In this document: one piece after another, positions 1 through 5,491 of the stretch | Layout of the letters: each line of letters begins with the position of its first letter | Numbering within the stretch: the stretch's first letter is position 1 | Assembly: GCA_002868985.1 (NCBI GenBank) | Contig: PKTV01000214.1 | Coordinates: 1-7,472, forward strand | Reading direction: 5' to 3' | DNA from: Desulfobacteraceae bacterium | GTDB lineage: Bacteria; Desulfobacterota; Desulfobacteria; Desulfobacterales; UBA11574 | Length of the DNA stretch: 7,472 bases | The notes under the pieces: generated by a model | The model's input: only the letters and a program-made list of their open reading frames with translations | Told to the model about the DNA's origin: nothing | Databases searched by the model: none | Program-made: the position numbers and the translations under genes

Positions 1-996
1 AAAAATGACCTAAAAATCACACAAGAGGCAATTCCTGAAACTGAAAAGGAACCAACGATAACGCCTTCAGAATATACAAATAGATACAACTTGCCAGAAG
101 AAAAAATTGATTATGTTCATGATAATCCTAAAACCATCTTGCCGGAAGAAAGGATGGATTATCTTCATGATAATCCTCAAACCATAGAAAGAAAAACTCA
201 TGAATTTGTAGAAGAACCCTCTTTAAAATTATCATCGAAGAACTTTAGATACTTGGCCGTTGCAGCGATATTGATGATTGCGTTGGGGTTTCTTTATTAT
301 CCGGGCAATTTAAGTGGACACATCGGCAATATCAAAAATTATTTTAAACCGGCTCCAAATGTACAAGAAAAAATAGCATCAGCCAACATACCGAAAAATA
401 CAACATCAAAGCAAAATATAAACTCGGCTATTCAGGGTTCGAATAAACATGACGATACACAGTTTCAGTCAACAGAATTGGCTGCTGAGCGTTATCATCC
501 ACCGACAGTAGAAAAAAAGAATGTTACAGTACGACAAGAAATATACAGGACCCAAAAATTACCCCCCGCTGAAGACGTTAATCAAGAGAAATCCCCGGAT
601 AAACCGGATAACATATTTAAATCACAAGAAGTGCCAAAGCATAAGTTCATCACAAGCCAGAAATATACTATCAATTACAGTAACAATTCATATGATTTTT
701 CAGATAAGAACGTTCAAACATTAAAACGAATTGCCAAATTACTTGTTCAACATCCAAAAGCGGATATTATTGTCAAAGGCCATACGGACTCTCACGGGAA
801 TAATGAATATAATAAAAAGCTTTCAAAATTAAGGGCACATTCTGTTAAAAGCTATTTTGTAAATCAAGGGATTAACTTCTCAAGAATTAAAGCCTTTGGG
901 ATGGGACAAAAGAATCCAATAGAATCAAACAATACTCTGGAAGGGAGAAGACGGAATCGTAGGGTTGAGATCGAGCTTATTATTCATAAAACATGA
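1..996 (+). CDS. OmpA-family peptidoglycan-binding membrane protein, 5' partial
   Basis: The frame is open from base 1 with no stop, so the gene enters from the left. The TTG at 91 is the first possible start but has no Shine-Dalgarno sequence before it, so I treat the real start as outside the window. Visible order: a polar, acidic segment (1-240) holding a 16-residue tandem repeat; one hydrophobic helix (about 250-300) preceded by Lys/Arg, which suggests the N-terminus is cytoplasmic; a low-complexity polar linker (300-640); and an OmpA C-terminal domain (about 660-985). That domain shows GHTDSHG, N-x2-LS-x2-RA-x2-V and a terminal RRRNRRVEI. The Asp (787-789) and Arg (832-834) lie 15 residues apart, as in the diaminopimelate-binding pair of OmpA domains, and both are present. 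The inferred role is tethering an inner-membrane protein to peptidoglycan. Such a layout (cytoplasmic domain, helix, wall-binding domain) recalls ExeA/GspA-like or MotB-like proteins, but the missing N-terminus prevents a choice. No hairpin terminator is visible after the stop. Confidence 0.88.
   Translation, partial: KNDLKITQEAIPETEKEPTITPSEYTNRYNLPEEKIDYVHDNPKTILPEERMDYLHDNPQTIERKTHEFVEEPSLKLSSKNFRYLAVAAILMIALGFLYYPGNLSGHIGNIKNYFKPAPNVQEKIASANIPKNTTSKQNINSAIQGSNKHDDTQFQSTELAAERYHPPTVEKKNVTVRQEIYRTQKLPPAEDVNQEKSPDKPDNIFKSQEVPKHKFITSQKYTINYSNNSYDFSDKNVQTLKRIAKLLVQHPKADIIVKGHTDSHGNNEYNKKLSKLRAHSVKSYFVNQGINFSRIKAFGMGQKNPIESNNTLEGRRRNRRVEIELIIHKT
91..186 (+). repeat. 48-bp in-frame tandem duplication inside the OmpA-family gene
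   Basis: Two adjacent 48-base units (91-138 and 139-186) agree at 41 of 48 positions. They encode LPEEKIDYVHDNPKTI and LPEERMDYLHDNPQTI, which share 12 of 16 residues; the changes are conservative (K/R, I/M, V/L, K/Q). The unit lies in the predicted cytoplasmic part, ahead of the membrane helix. Further copies may lie upstream, but the 90 bases before the first unit do not match it. Confidence 0.9.
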
Positions 997-1064
997 TTAT
1001 TTTAAAATTTAATTTTCTATTCTCTTTTTCATAATACCAGATCACAAAACGGTAGTCATGGCGA

Positions 1065-1138
1065 GTCGGGTAGACCGGAGGAATTTCACCTCCAGTCCCC
1101 CACAGAATTATACCTGAACCTCTCGATTCATATGGCTC
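1065..1138 (-). mobile_element. Group II intron 3'-end relic (domains V and VI), probably inactive
   Basis: Read on the minus strand, 1138-1105 is a 34-base segment with the length and plan of group II intron domain V: a GAGCC start, GAATC-GAGA-GGTTC upper hairpin with a GNRA loop, a two-base bulge and a TTC end. The usual 3' strand GTACGGTTC reads GTATAATTC here, so two C-G pairs next to the catalytic AGC triad become C-A mismatches. A third pair has changed from G-C to A-T, keeping pairing. Bases 1104-1065 form a domain VI-like element: an 8-bp stem (ACTGGAGG/CCTCCGGT), then GGG/CCC around an unpaired stretch with a candidate branch-point A seven bases from a CCCGAC end. No reverse transcriptase or 5' domains are seen; a DUF1059 gene lies where they would be. 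The remaining bases of the 997-1301 gap show nothing I recognise. The identification is from remembered consensus, without a covariance-model search. Confidence 0.72.
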
Positions 1139-1301
1139 CTGTCAGCCATGCACTTGATGCATCTCATCATTAAACCGACGCAGAAAGAAATTAACGCCTC
1201 CCAGTTTCTGGTAGGCTTTAATTTTTCGAGTAGATGCGATTGTTATGCGACTGATTACACATTTTGTGTATAGAGTGCTATTGTTTGCAGCAAATCAAAA
1301 G

Positions 1302-1505
1302 CTATGACACTGAGAAGGGCGGGGTCATATCTTGAATTCCCTTCACAATCATTTCTCTAAATTCAGGAGTGTCTTCGTGTCCATGAACTTTTGTTGCATG
1401 ATGAACGGCAGCTTCTAACAGCTCGTCCCTTGTGTCAGCCGAAAGCGCTAAAGTACACTTAGCATCATTAGGATAGTTGCGACAATCAATAAAGTATCGT
1501 TCCAT
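1302..1505 (-). CDS. DUF1059 family small protein
   Basis: This gene encodes a 67-residue soluble protein with no signal peptide or membrane segment. It follows the DUF1059 pattern: an N-terminal Y/F-x-I-D-C-R segment (FIDCRNY), a second Cys in the first 20 residues (DAKCTLAL), an acidic middle (DTRDELLEAAVHHATKVHGHED) and a short C-terminal helix (EFREMIVKGIQDM). The paired cysteines and the H-H-x3-VHGHED histidines could bind metal, but the family's function is not established. Two in-frame ATGs compete, at 1511 and 1505. The GGGAGG at 1520-1515 is 9 bases from the 1505 start and only 3 from the 1511 start, so I chose 1505; using 1511 would add Met-Ile. It is transcribed alone, away from the cysteine protein gene at 1788, from a good candidate promoter at 1588-1615. 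The intron relic lies just downstream of its stop. Confidence 0.87.
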   Translation of the reverse strand: MERYFIDCRNYPNDAKCTLALSADTRDELLEAAVHHATKVHGHEDTPEFREMIVKGIQDMTPPFSVS

Positions 1506-1587
1506 GATCATGGTCCTCCCATTGTTAAAAGTGAAAATAATGTAGGTTGCTGTTAATTTAAAAGAGAGCAGCCTGAATGGTCAATAT

Positions 1588-1615
1588 AGAATAATACCAC
1601 TTTGTGGCGTGTCAA
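1588..1615 (-). promoter_or_regulatory. Sigma-70-type promoter for the DUF1059 gene
   Basis: On the minus strand a perfect -35 box TTGACA (1615-1610) is followed after 16 bases by TATTCT (1593-1588), which matches four of six -10 positions. Transcription would begin near 1580, giving a leader of about 75 bases. An 11-base palindrome, CCAC-AAA-GTGG (1597-1607), lies in the spacer between the boxes and could be a small operator; that is inference. The rest of the 282-base divergent gap up to 1787 is AT-rich. Apart from the candidate -10 box at 1707 I see nothing else in it. Confidence 0.55.
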
Positions 1616-1706
1616 ATCTAAAAGGCTTGGCTGCTAGTCTGCTGTTTGATCCAAAAAATCTATCAGATTGAACTTTTTTTTACAGGATGTGATATATGGA
1701 ATCAGT

Positions 1707-1712
1707 TATAAT
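1707..1712 (+). promoter_or_regulatory. Candidate -10 box for the small cysteine protein gene
   Basis: A perfect TATAAT lies 75 bases before the TTG start at 1788. No good -35 box sits at the right distance: TTGAAC at 1668 is too far away. There is no extended -10 TG either. An activator-dependent promoter or a chance match in AT-rich DNA are both possible. Confidence 0.3.
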
Positions 1713-1787
1713 AAGCTTCAGATGATGTTTATGGTAAGATATCTTTCTTAAATATGATGAGTTTATGAGTTTAAAGAGGAAAACAAT

Positions 1788-1934
1788 TTGAGAAAATTAA
1801 TTTGTTATTGTTTCAATTATTCTGCTGAAGATATCAAGCAAGATTATTTAAAAAATGGTCATTCTACGATAATGGGAAAGATTCAATTAGAAAAGAAATC
1901 CGGGGATTGTCAATGTGCAAAGAAAACGAGTTAA
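1788..1934 (+). CDS. Small BFD-like (2Fe-2S)-binding protein, TTG start
   Basis: This gene encodes 48 residues starting at TTG, with AGAGGA (1775-1780) seven bases upstream, an ideal ribosome-binding distance. No ATG start is available: the in-frame codons upstream lack a suitable one, and the nearby ATG at 1765 runs into a stop in another frame. The protein opens MRKLICYCFNYSAEDI and closes GDCQCAKKTS. It therefore has four cysteines, 6, 8, 41 and 43, in a C-x-C-x32-C-x-C pattern. This matches the bacterioferritin-associated ferredoxin (BFD)-like fold, whose C-x-C pair and a second pair about 32 residues on bind a [2Fe-2S] cluster; BFD itself has C-x2-C as the second pair. Similar stand-alone proteins occur in anaerobic Deltaproteobacteria, as I recall. 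They often continue after the last CxC with NP-x-G and more cysteines, a tail this one lacks. The cluster binding and an electron-transfer or iron-handling role are inferences. It converges on the transglycosylase gene, whose stop lies 35 bases away. Confidence 0.78.
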   Translation: MRKLICYCFNYSAEDIKQDYLKNGHSTIMGKIQLEKKSGDCQCAKKTS

Positions 1935-1969
1935 ATCCTTAATTTGATAAGTTTTCGCCGCTGTTATGA

Positions 1970-4162
1970 TCATTTTGACATTATCTTCTGAATACTGCCA
2001 AAATTCCGTATCCAGGGTTTCAGTGAAGCAAAGCGAGCAGCGGCCTTTTCCGCATCTACGCGATTAGAAAAGCTGCCGTAGATGGCGACATAAAAATTCC
2101 GCCCTTTTTGTTTTTTTCGATAATAGGCAAAGCTGCCACCTTGGGATTGTTTCTTTATAAACGCCTTTACCGCCTGCTCGCCGCTCATCGCCGACAGTTG
2201 TAAAGTATAGTGTTCGGGATTGCGACCTCTGATCCACTCGACATTTTCAATACGCTGTGATTTTTTGGCTGTGGTCTCTTGTTTTGAACCGGATTGCTTC
2301 CGGCCCCGGTTTATTTGATGCTCAGCCGTCATTGAACCGGAGACTTGACCACCCAAACATTGCGCCACGGCTAGTTCCTGGCCCTGGTTGACCTGCTGAT
2401 ATTTTTTCCAAAAGGCGGTGTCGATTTTTTTGTGTGCGGCCGGGACGTCGTTTTTTCGGTAACGGCTCACCTGAGATGGTCCGCCATTGTAGGCAGAATA
2501 AGTGGCGCGGGCCAGATTAGATAGATCGCCTCCATGTTTATGCTCTCGCTGTTTCAACGCGTAATTGACCATGAATTTGAAAAGGATTTCGCTTCCTGCA
2601 CGAACGTTATAGGTGATGTTCCATTTCAATTTTGAGGGAGAGTAAAAGCCGCGCCATACCTTTTCATTGATCTGTAACATGCCGATATCGCCTGACGCGG
2701 AAATAAGGGGAACAACCTTGCGGTTTTGTACGATGTATTGACGCCAGCAGCTTTCTTGCCATGCGGTGGTAAGCATCAGTTTGCGGTAAATACGGGCGTA
2801 CTCCTGAGATATTGATGACGAACGAATTCGAGCATCCGCCTCTTTCAGCAATAACTTTCGAATTTCAAGAAGATAAGCCTTCAACTCGGCAGCGGTGGGT
2901 ACCAAGCGATTCAGACGATCCATGGGGGTTGCGGCATAGACCGGCCGGATCAGTTGGAAGTTTAAACCCTGTGATCTTTTTTGTTGGGTGATTTCATCAG
3001 ACCTTCCGAAATCAAACAGTTGTTGTAGTACCGGATCGAATTCATTCAGATATTTCAGCGGATCAATGGATGGGGCATCATTTAGAAGACGTGCCAAACG
3101 TCTCAGACCGTCAGTGGATATATCCAGCCCCACCGCAGGCGCCAAACGATCCAGCGCATTGAGTGCGTCAGCCGCTGTTATGAACGACAAATAAGGCAGC
3201 AGATTCTGTTCCGGTGAATGAACGCTGATTTCCCGCATTACCGGCTTAAGCCGCTCCCAGCTTCGGATAAACAATTGTTTGACCGGGTCGGTTGCGCTTT
3301 GCGAAGGTTCACCGAGAATCGACTTAAACTGGTAGCGTGCATCCAGAAGTATCTCCAACAGGGCGGCACGAAGTTCTTCCGAGCGAGTGGCAGTGGCGGC
3401 TTCCTTGATGACAAACGTCAAAAAAGCATCGCAGTTTCGGTACCGTTGTTCCAGCTGCTGCATTTCATGTTCACTAAGGGTGGGCTCCGGCTCGGCTTTG
3501 GAAACGGTTTCGATATCAATTCGCAGCCGGACATCCAGCCCGTTGGGCCGGACCGCAAGGTGATCGATACGCAGGCTGTCGATCATTCCTGTTAGGTGAT
3601 CTGCCGGATAATGGGGTAAAAAGTAAGGTAAAAGGGCTTTGAGCTGATCGGTTTCAGATTTCAGATCCAGCCTGTAGCGGCTTAACAAAAGATGTAATTG
3701 TTCTTTCATCGCCTGCAGGACGTAACTATCCGTAAGCAGCCTGCCCTGTTGATCGTAAAGTCGGGCGGTCTGCACCCTAAACTCTAAGGACAACGATTGA
3801 CCGCTTACTAAAACAGGTTTGCCGGTAACCGTCGTTCGTCCGGTCCAGCGGGTAATGACCCTACAGGCACCGGTTGTAGGGTCGCCGATTGTTGCAAGAA
3901 TTTTCGCATCCACTCGCAGCAATTCTCCCTCTGCTGACAGATAAGGTTCCGAAAAGGTAATACTTGTGCAACCGTTGTCATCTAATAGATATTTTGCAGT
4001 GTTATTCGGGCCTTTAAAATTATTCCGCATCATGAGAAGCTGCAATTGCTGGTAGTCAAGAAAGACAGGGATGGTAATCGTTTCAGCCCGCACTGCGATT
4101 GGTTTGACGATCAGTGCCACAATCATAATGGCATACAGGATAACTGTCCGGCGAGAAAGCAT
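1970..4162 (-). CDS. Secreted lytic transglycosylase with SLT and SPOR domains
   Basis: This gene encodes a 730-residue periplasmic peptidoglycan hydrolase. Residues 1-26 form a signal peptide (two Arg, a hydrophobic core, probable cleavage after AVRA). Residues 27 to about 445 are a region I cannot assign to a family. Residues 455-590 are a family-1 SLT domain: the catalytic Glu is E470 in AWQES, followed by GDIGMLQI (491-498) and ATYSAYNGGP (553-562), the usual goose-lysozyme-like signature order. A polar linker (600-645) leads to a SPOR domain (about 651-727; YTLQLSAMSG and FYVAIYGSFSN), which in other proteins binds glycan strands lacking stem peptides at division sites. The expected reaction is cleavage of the MurNAc-GlcNAc bond with formation of 1,6-anhydroMurNAc. 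The ATG at 4162 is preceded by AAGGAA about six bases upstream, placed between the aldolase stop and this start, so the gene is probably co-transcribed with the aldolase. All key SLT motifs are intact. The domain call is firm; the exact substrate and N-terminal role are unknown. Confidence 0.92.
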   Translation of the reverse strand: MLSRRTVILYAIMIVALIVKPIAVRAETITIPVFLDYQQLQLLMMRNNFKGPNNTAKYLLDDNGCTSITFSEPYLSAEGELLRVDAKILATIGDPTTGACRVITRWTGRTTVTGKPVLVSGQSLSLEFRVQTARLYDQQGRLLTDSYVLQAMKEQLHLLLSRYRLDLKSETDQLKALLPYFLPHYPADHLTGMIDSLRIDHLAVRPNGLDVRLRIDIETVSKAEPEPTLSEHEMQQLEQRYRNCDAFLTFVIKEAATATRSEELRAALLEILLDARYQFKSILGEPSQSATDPVKQLFIRSWERLKPVMREISVHSPEQNLLPYLSFITAADALNALDRLAPAVGLDISTDGLRRLARLLNDAPSIDPLKYLNEFDPVLQQLFDFGRSDEITQQKRSQGLNFQLIRPVYAATPMDRLNRLVPTAAELKAYLLEIRKLLLKEADARIRSSSISQEYARIYRKLMLTTAWQESCWRQYIVQNRKVVPLISASGDIGMLQINEKVWRGFYSPSKLKWNITYNVRAGSEILFKFMVNYALKQREHKHGGDLSNLARATYSAYNGGPSQVSRYRKNDVPAAHKKIDTAFWKKYQQVNQGQELAVAQCLGGQVSGSMTAEHQINRGRKQSGSKQETTAKKSQRIENVEWIRGRNPEHYTLQLSAMSGEQAVKAFIKKQSQGGSFAYYRKKQKGRNFYVAIYGSFSNRVDAEKAAARFASLKPWIRNFGSIQKIMSK

Positions 4163-4175
4163 AGGTGTTCCTTTT

Positions 4176-5216
4176 TCAAAAATCTTTCAAGATGCTGAGA
4201 AATATATCTAAAGCATAATCGATATCCGAAGAAGTCACATGATAATTAGTAACAGCTCTTAACCTGTTCGGTGTCGTAGGGAGCAGGCGAATGCCCCGGC
4301 TGTGGAGTCTTTCTGTCAATAACTGTGATGACAGTCTTTTTTTCGTTATATCAATAAAGACAATATTGGTCGTTACAACATCCAGATCAATGGATAAGCC
4401 CTCCATATTTACAAGGCCGTGGGCCAATTTTCTGGCGTTTTCATGATCATCTGCCAGGCGATCCACCATGTCGGTCAGCGCAACGATACCGGCTGCAGCT
4501 AGAATGCCTGCCTGACGCATACCGCCACCGACGACTTTGCGGTTTCGTCGGGCTTCCGAGATAAAGTCTGTGTTTCCGGAAACGACAGAACCCACCGGTG
4601 CCGCCAATCCTTTGCTCAAACAAATACTGACGGAATCGGCTTTAGCAACAAGATCCTTTGCATCCACACCAAGGGCTGTTGTTGCATTAAAAAGTCGGGC
4701 GCCGTCTACATGTAATTTAAGCCCATAACGACGGGCCAATTCTGCTACAGACCTCATATAGCCAACATCCAGGGGGCTGCCGCTGCAACGGTTATGGGTG
4801 TTTTCCAAAACAATGAGTTTTGTTTTGGGAAAATGGACGTCGTCCGGACGAATGGCAGCTTCTATATCAGCCAATGCCATTGTTCCGTCCGGCTTATTTT
4901 CCAGGCAGCGAGGGTGTATGCCGCCCAGTGCGGCGGATCCTCCCTGCTCATAAACGAACATATGGGACTGATCACCGAGTATCATTTCATTGCCCCTGCC
5001 GCAGTGTGTAAGCTGGCTGACCAGATTTGCCATGGTTCCGCTGGCTACAAACAACGCCGCTTCTTTTCCTAACCGTTTAGAAACCATTTCTTCGAGGCGG
5101 TTTACTGTGGGATCTTCACTAAACACATCGTCTCCAACTTTTGCCTCGGACATGGCCTGACGCATGGCGGGCGTCGGCTGTGTAATGGTGTCCGATCGCA
5201 TGTCAACAATACGCAT
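4176..5216 (-). CDS. ltaE: Low-specificity L-threonine aldolase
   Basis: This gene encodes a 346-residue cytoplasmic PLP enzyme of the beta-eliminating lyase / aspartate aminotransferase fold, slightly longer than E. coli LtaE (333). It cleaves L-threonine and L-allo-threonine to glycine and acetaldehyde. Visible family marks are the N-terminal DMRSDTITQPTPAMR, GDDVFSEDPTV (28-38), the cofactor loop ASGTMAN (58-64), His85 in GDQSHMFVYE, ENTHN (138-142), HVDGARLFNA (169-178, with the PLP-ring Asp171 and Arg174), and the Schiff-base lysine K202 in ICLSKGLAAPVGS. A C-terminal LRAVTNYHV carries the likely carboxylate-binding Arg320. Nothing essential is missing. The ATG at 5216 has AAAGGAG (5230-5224) seven bases before it. 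It is the first gene of a probable two-gene minus-strand unit with the transglycosylase, from a promoter at 5280-5251. Stereospecificity (L versus allo) cannot be read from the sequence. Confidence 0.95.
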   Translation of the reverse strand: MRIVDMRSDTITQPTPAMRQAMSEAKVGDDVFSEDPTVNRLEEMVSKRLGKEAALFVASGTMANLVSQLTHCGRGNEMILGDQSHMFVYEQGGSAALGGIHPRCLENKPDGTMALADIEAAIRPDDVHFPKTKLIVLENTHNRCSGSPLDVGYMRSVAELARRYGLKLHVDGARLFNATTALGVDAKDLVAKADSVSICLSKGLAAPVGSVVSGNTDFISEARRNRKVVGGGMRQAGILAAAGIVALTDMVDRLADDHENARKLAHGLVNMEGLSIDLDVVTTNIVFIDITKKRLSSQLLTERLHSRGIRLLPTTPNRLRAVTNYHVTSSDIDYALDIFLSILKDF

Positions 5217-5227
5217 TTCTTGTCTCC

Positions 5228-5276
5228 TTTAAATTAAATTTCCCTGTACAATTTTATGACGGTTTAAATTAAATTT
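5228..5276. repeat. Exact 14-bp direct repeat in the ltaE promoter/leader
   Basis: TTTAAATTAAATTT occurs at 5228-5241 and again at 5263-5276, 35 bases apart start to start. One copy lies in the spacer of the predicted ltaE promoter. The other covers the start of the transcript and touches the Shine-Dalgarno sequence. The arrangement would suit a dimeric or looping regulator, but the sequence is low-complexity AT and may simply be AT-rich promoter DNA. Confidence 0.6.
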
Positions 5277-5280
5277 TCAA
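5251..5280 (-). promoter_or_regulatory. Sigma-70-type promoter for ltaE and the transglycosylase gene
   Basis: On the minus strand TTGAAA (5280-5275, five of six -35 positions) is followed after 18 bases by TAAAAT (5256-5251, five of six -10 positions). The predicted start near 5244 gives a leader of about 27 bases carrying the AAAGGAG ribosome-binding site. A copy of the 14-bp direct repeat lies in the spacer. Confidence 0.6.
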
Positions 5281-5364
5281 GGCATATTCTTGACTATTTC
5301 TTAAGGTTAAAGTTAATAAAAGATATTCAAAGCGCTGTATAAAATTTACTCAAGTTTTGCATCT

Positions 5365-5370
5365 TATAAT
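5365..5370 (+). promoter_or_regulatory. Candidate -10 box for the acetoacetate-CoA ligase gene
   Basis: A perfect TATAAT lies about 120 bases before the ligase ATG in the divergent gap. No convincing -35 box sits 16-18 bases upstream. TTGACT at 5290-5295 is a good -35 but pairs only with weak -10 sequences near 5313. The true promoter in this gap is therefore uncertain; no operator or riboswitch is evident. Confidence 0.3.
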
Positions 5371-5476
5371 GGCTAATATGATTTTAGGTTAAAAAATTTT
5401 CCGGTTTGCTACACTGTATCGGCGTTGCTTGGAATTAAGGGTGTGAAACTTGGGTAAGTTATTTGTCGAACGTTTA

Positions 5477-5482
5477 AAGGAG
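5477..5482 (+). promoter_or_regulatory. Ribosome-binding site that sets the ligase start
   Basis: AAGGAG lies nine bases before ATG 5492 and only three before an in-frame TTG at 5486. It falls inside the longer reading frame that opens at TTG 5450, which has no such site. This supports ATG 5492 as the start. Confidence 0.75.
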
Positions 5483-5491
5483 AAATTGACC

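Noticed and set aside
91..93. TTG at 91 as the true start of the OmpA-family gene
   Set aside because: The frame stays open to the first base of the window, no ribosome-binding site precedes the TTG, and it lies exactly at the beginning of a repeat unit, so the gene most likely begins upstream.
1142..1294. A 50-codon open frame on the minus strand running up to the intron domain V, ending in FNDEMHQVHG
   Set aside because: It has no start codon until near its end, no ribosome-binding site and no recognisable family; 50 open codons can occur by chance. It could be a coding relic linked to the intron, but I cannot support that.
1567..1635. 7-bp inverted repeat AGCAGCC/GGCTGCT with arms 55 bases apart
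   Set aside because: The arms are short and far apart, do not extend, and are not accompanied by target-site duplications or a gene, so it is likely chance.
1935..1969. Possible shared terminator between the converging cysteine-protein and transglycosylase genes
   Set aside because: No stable GC-rich hairpin followed by a T-run is visible on either strand in these 35 bases.
3218..3595. 125-residue open frame on the plus strand inside the transglycosylase gene
   Set aside because: It is antisense to a clear coding region with intact domains downstream, shows no known motif, and is explained by codon bias of the opposite strand.
5450..5491. TTG at 5450 as the start of the acetoacetate-CoA ligase
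   Set aside because: It has no ribosome-binding site, whereas AAGGAG sits nine bases before ATG 5492, and 650 residues is the usual family length.
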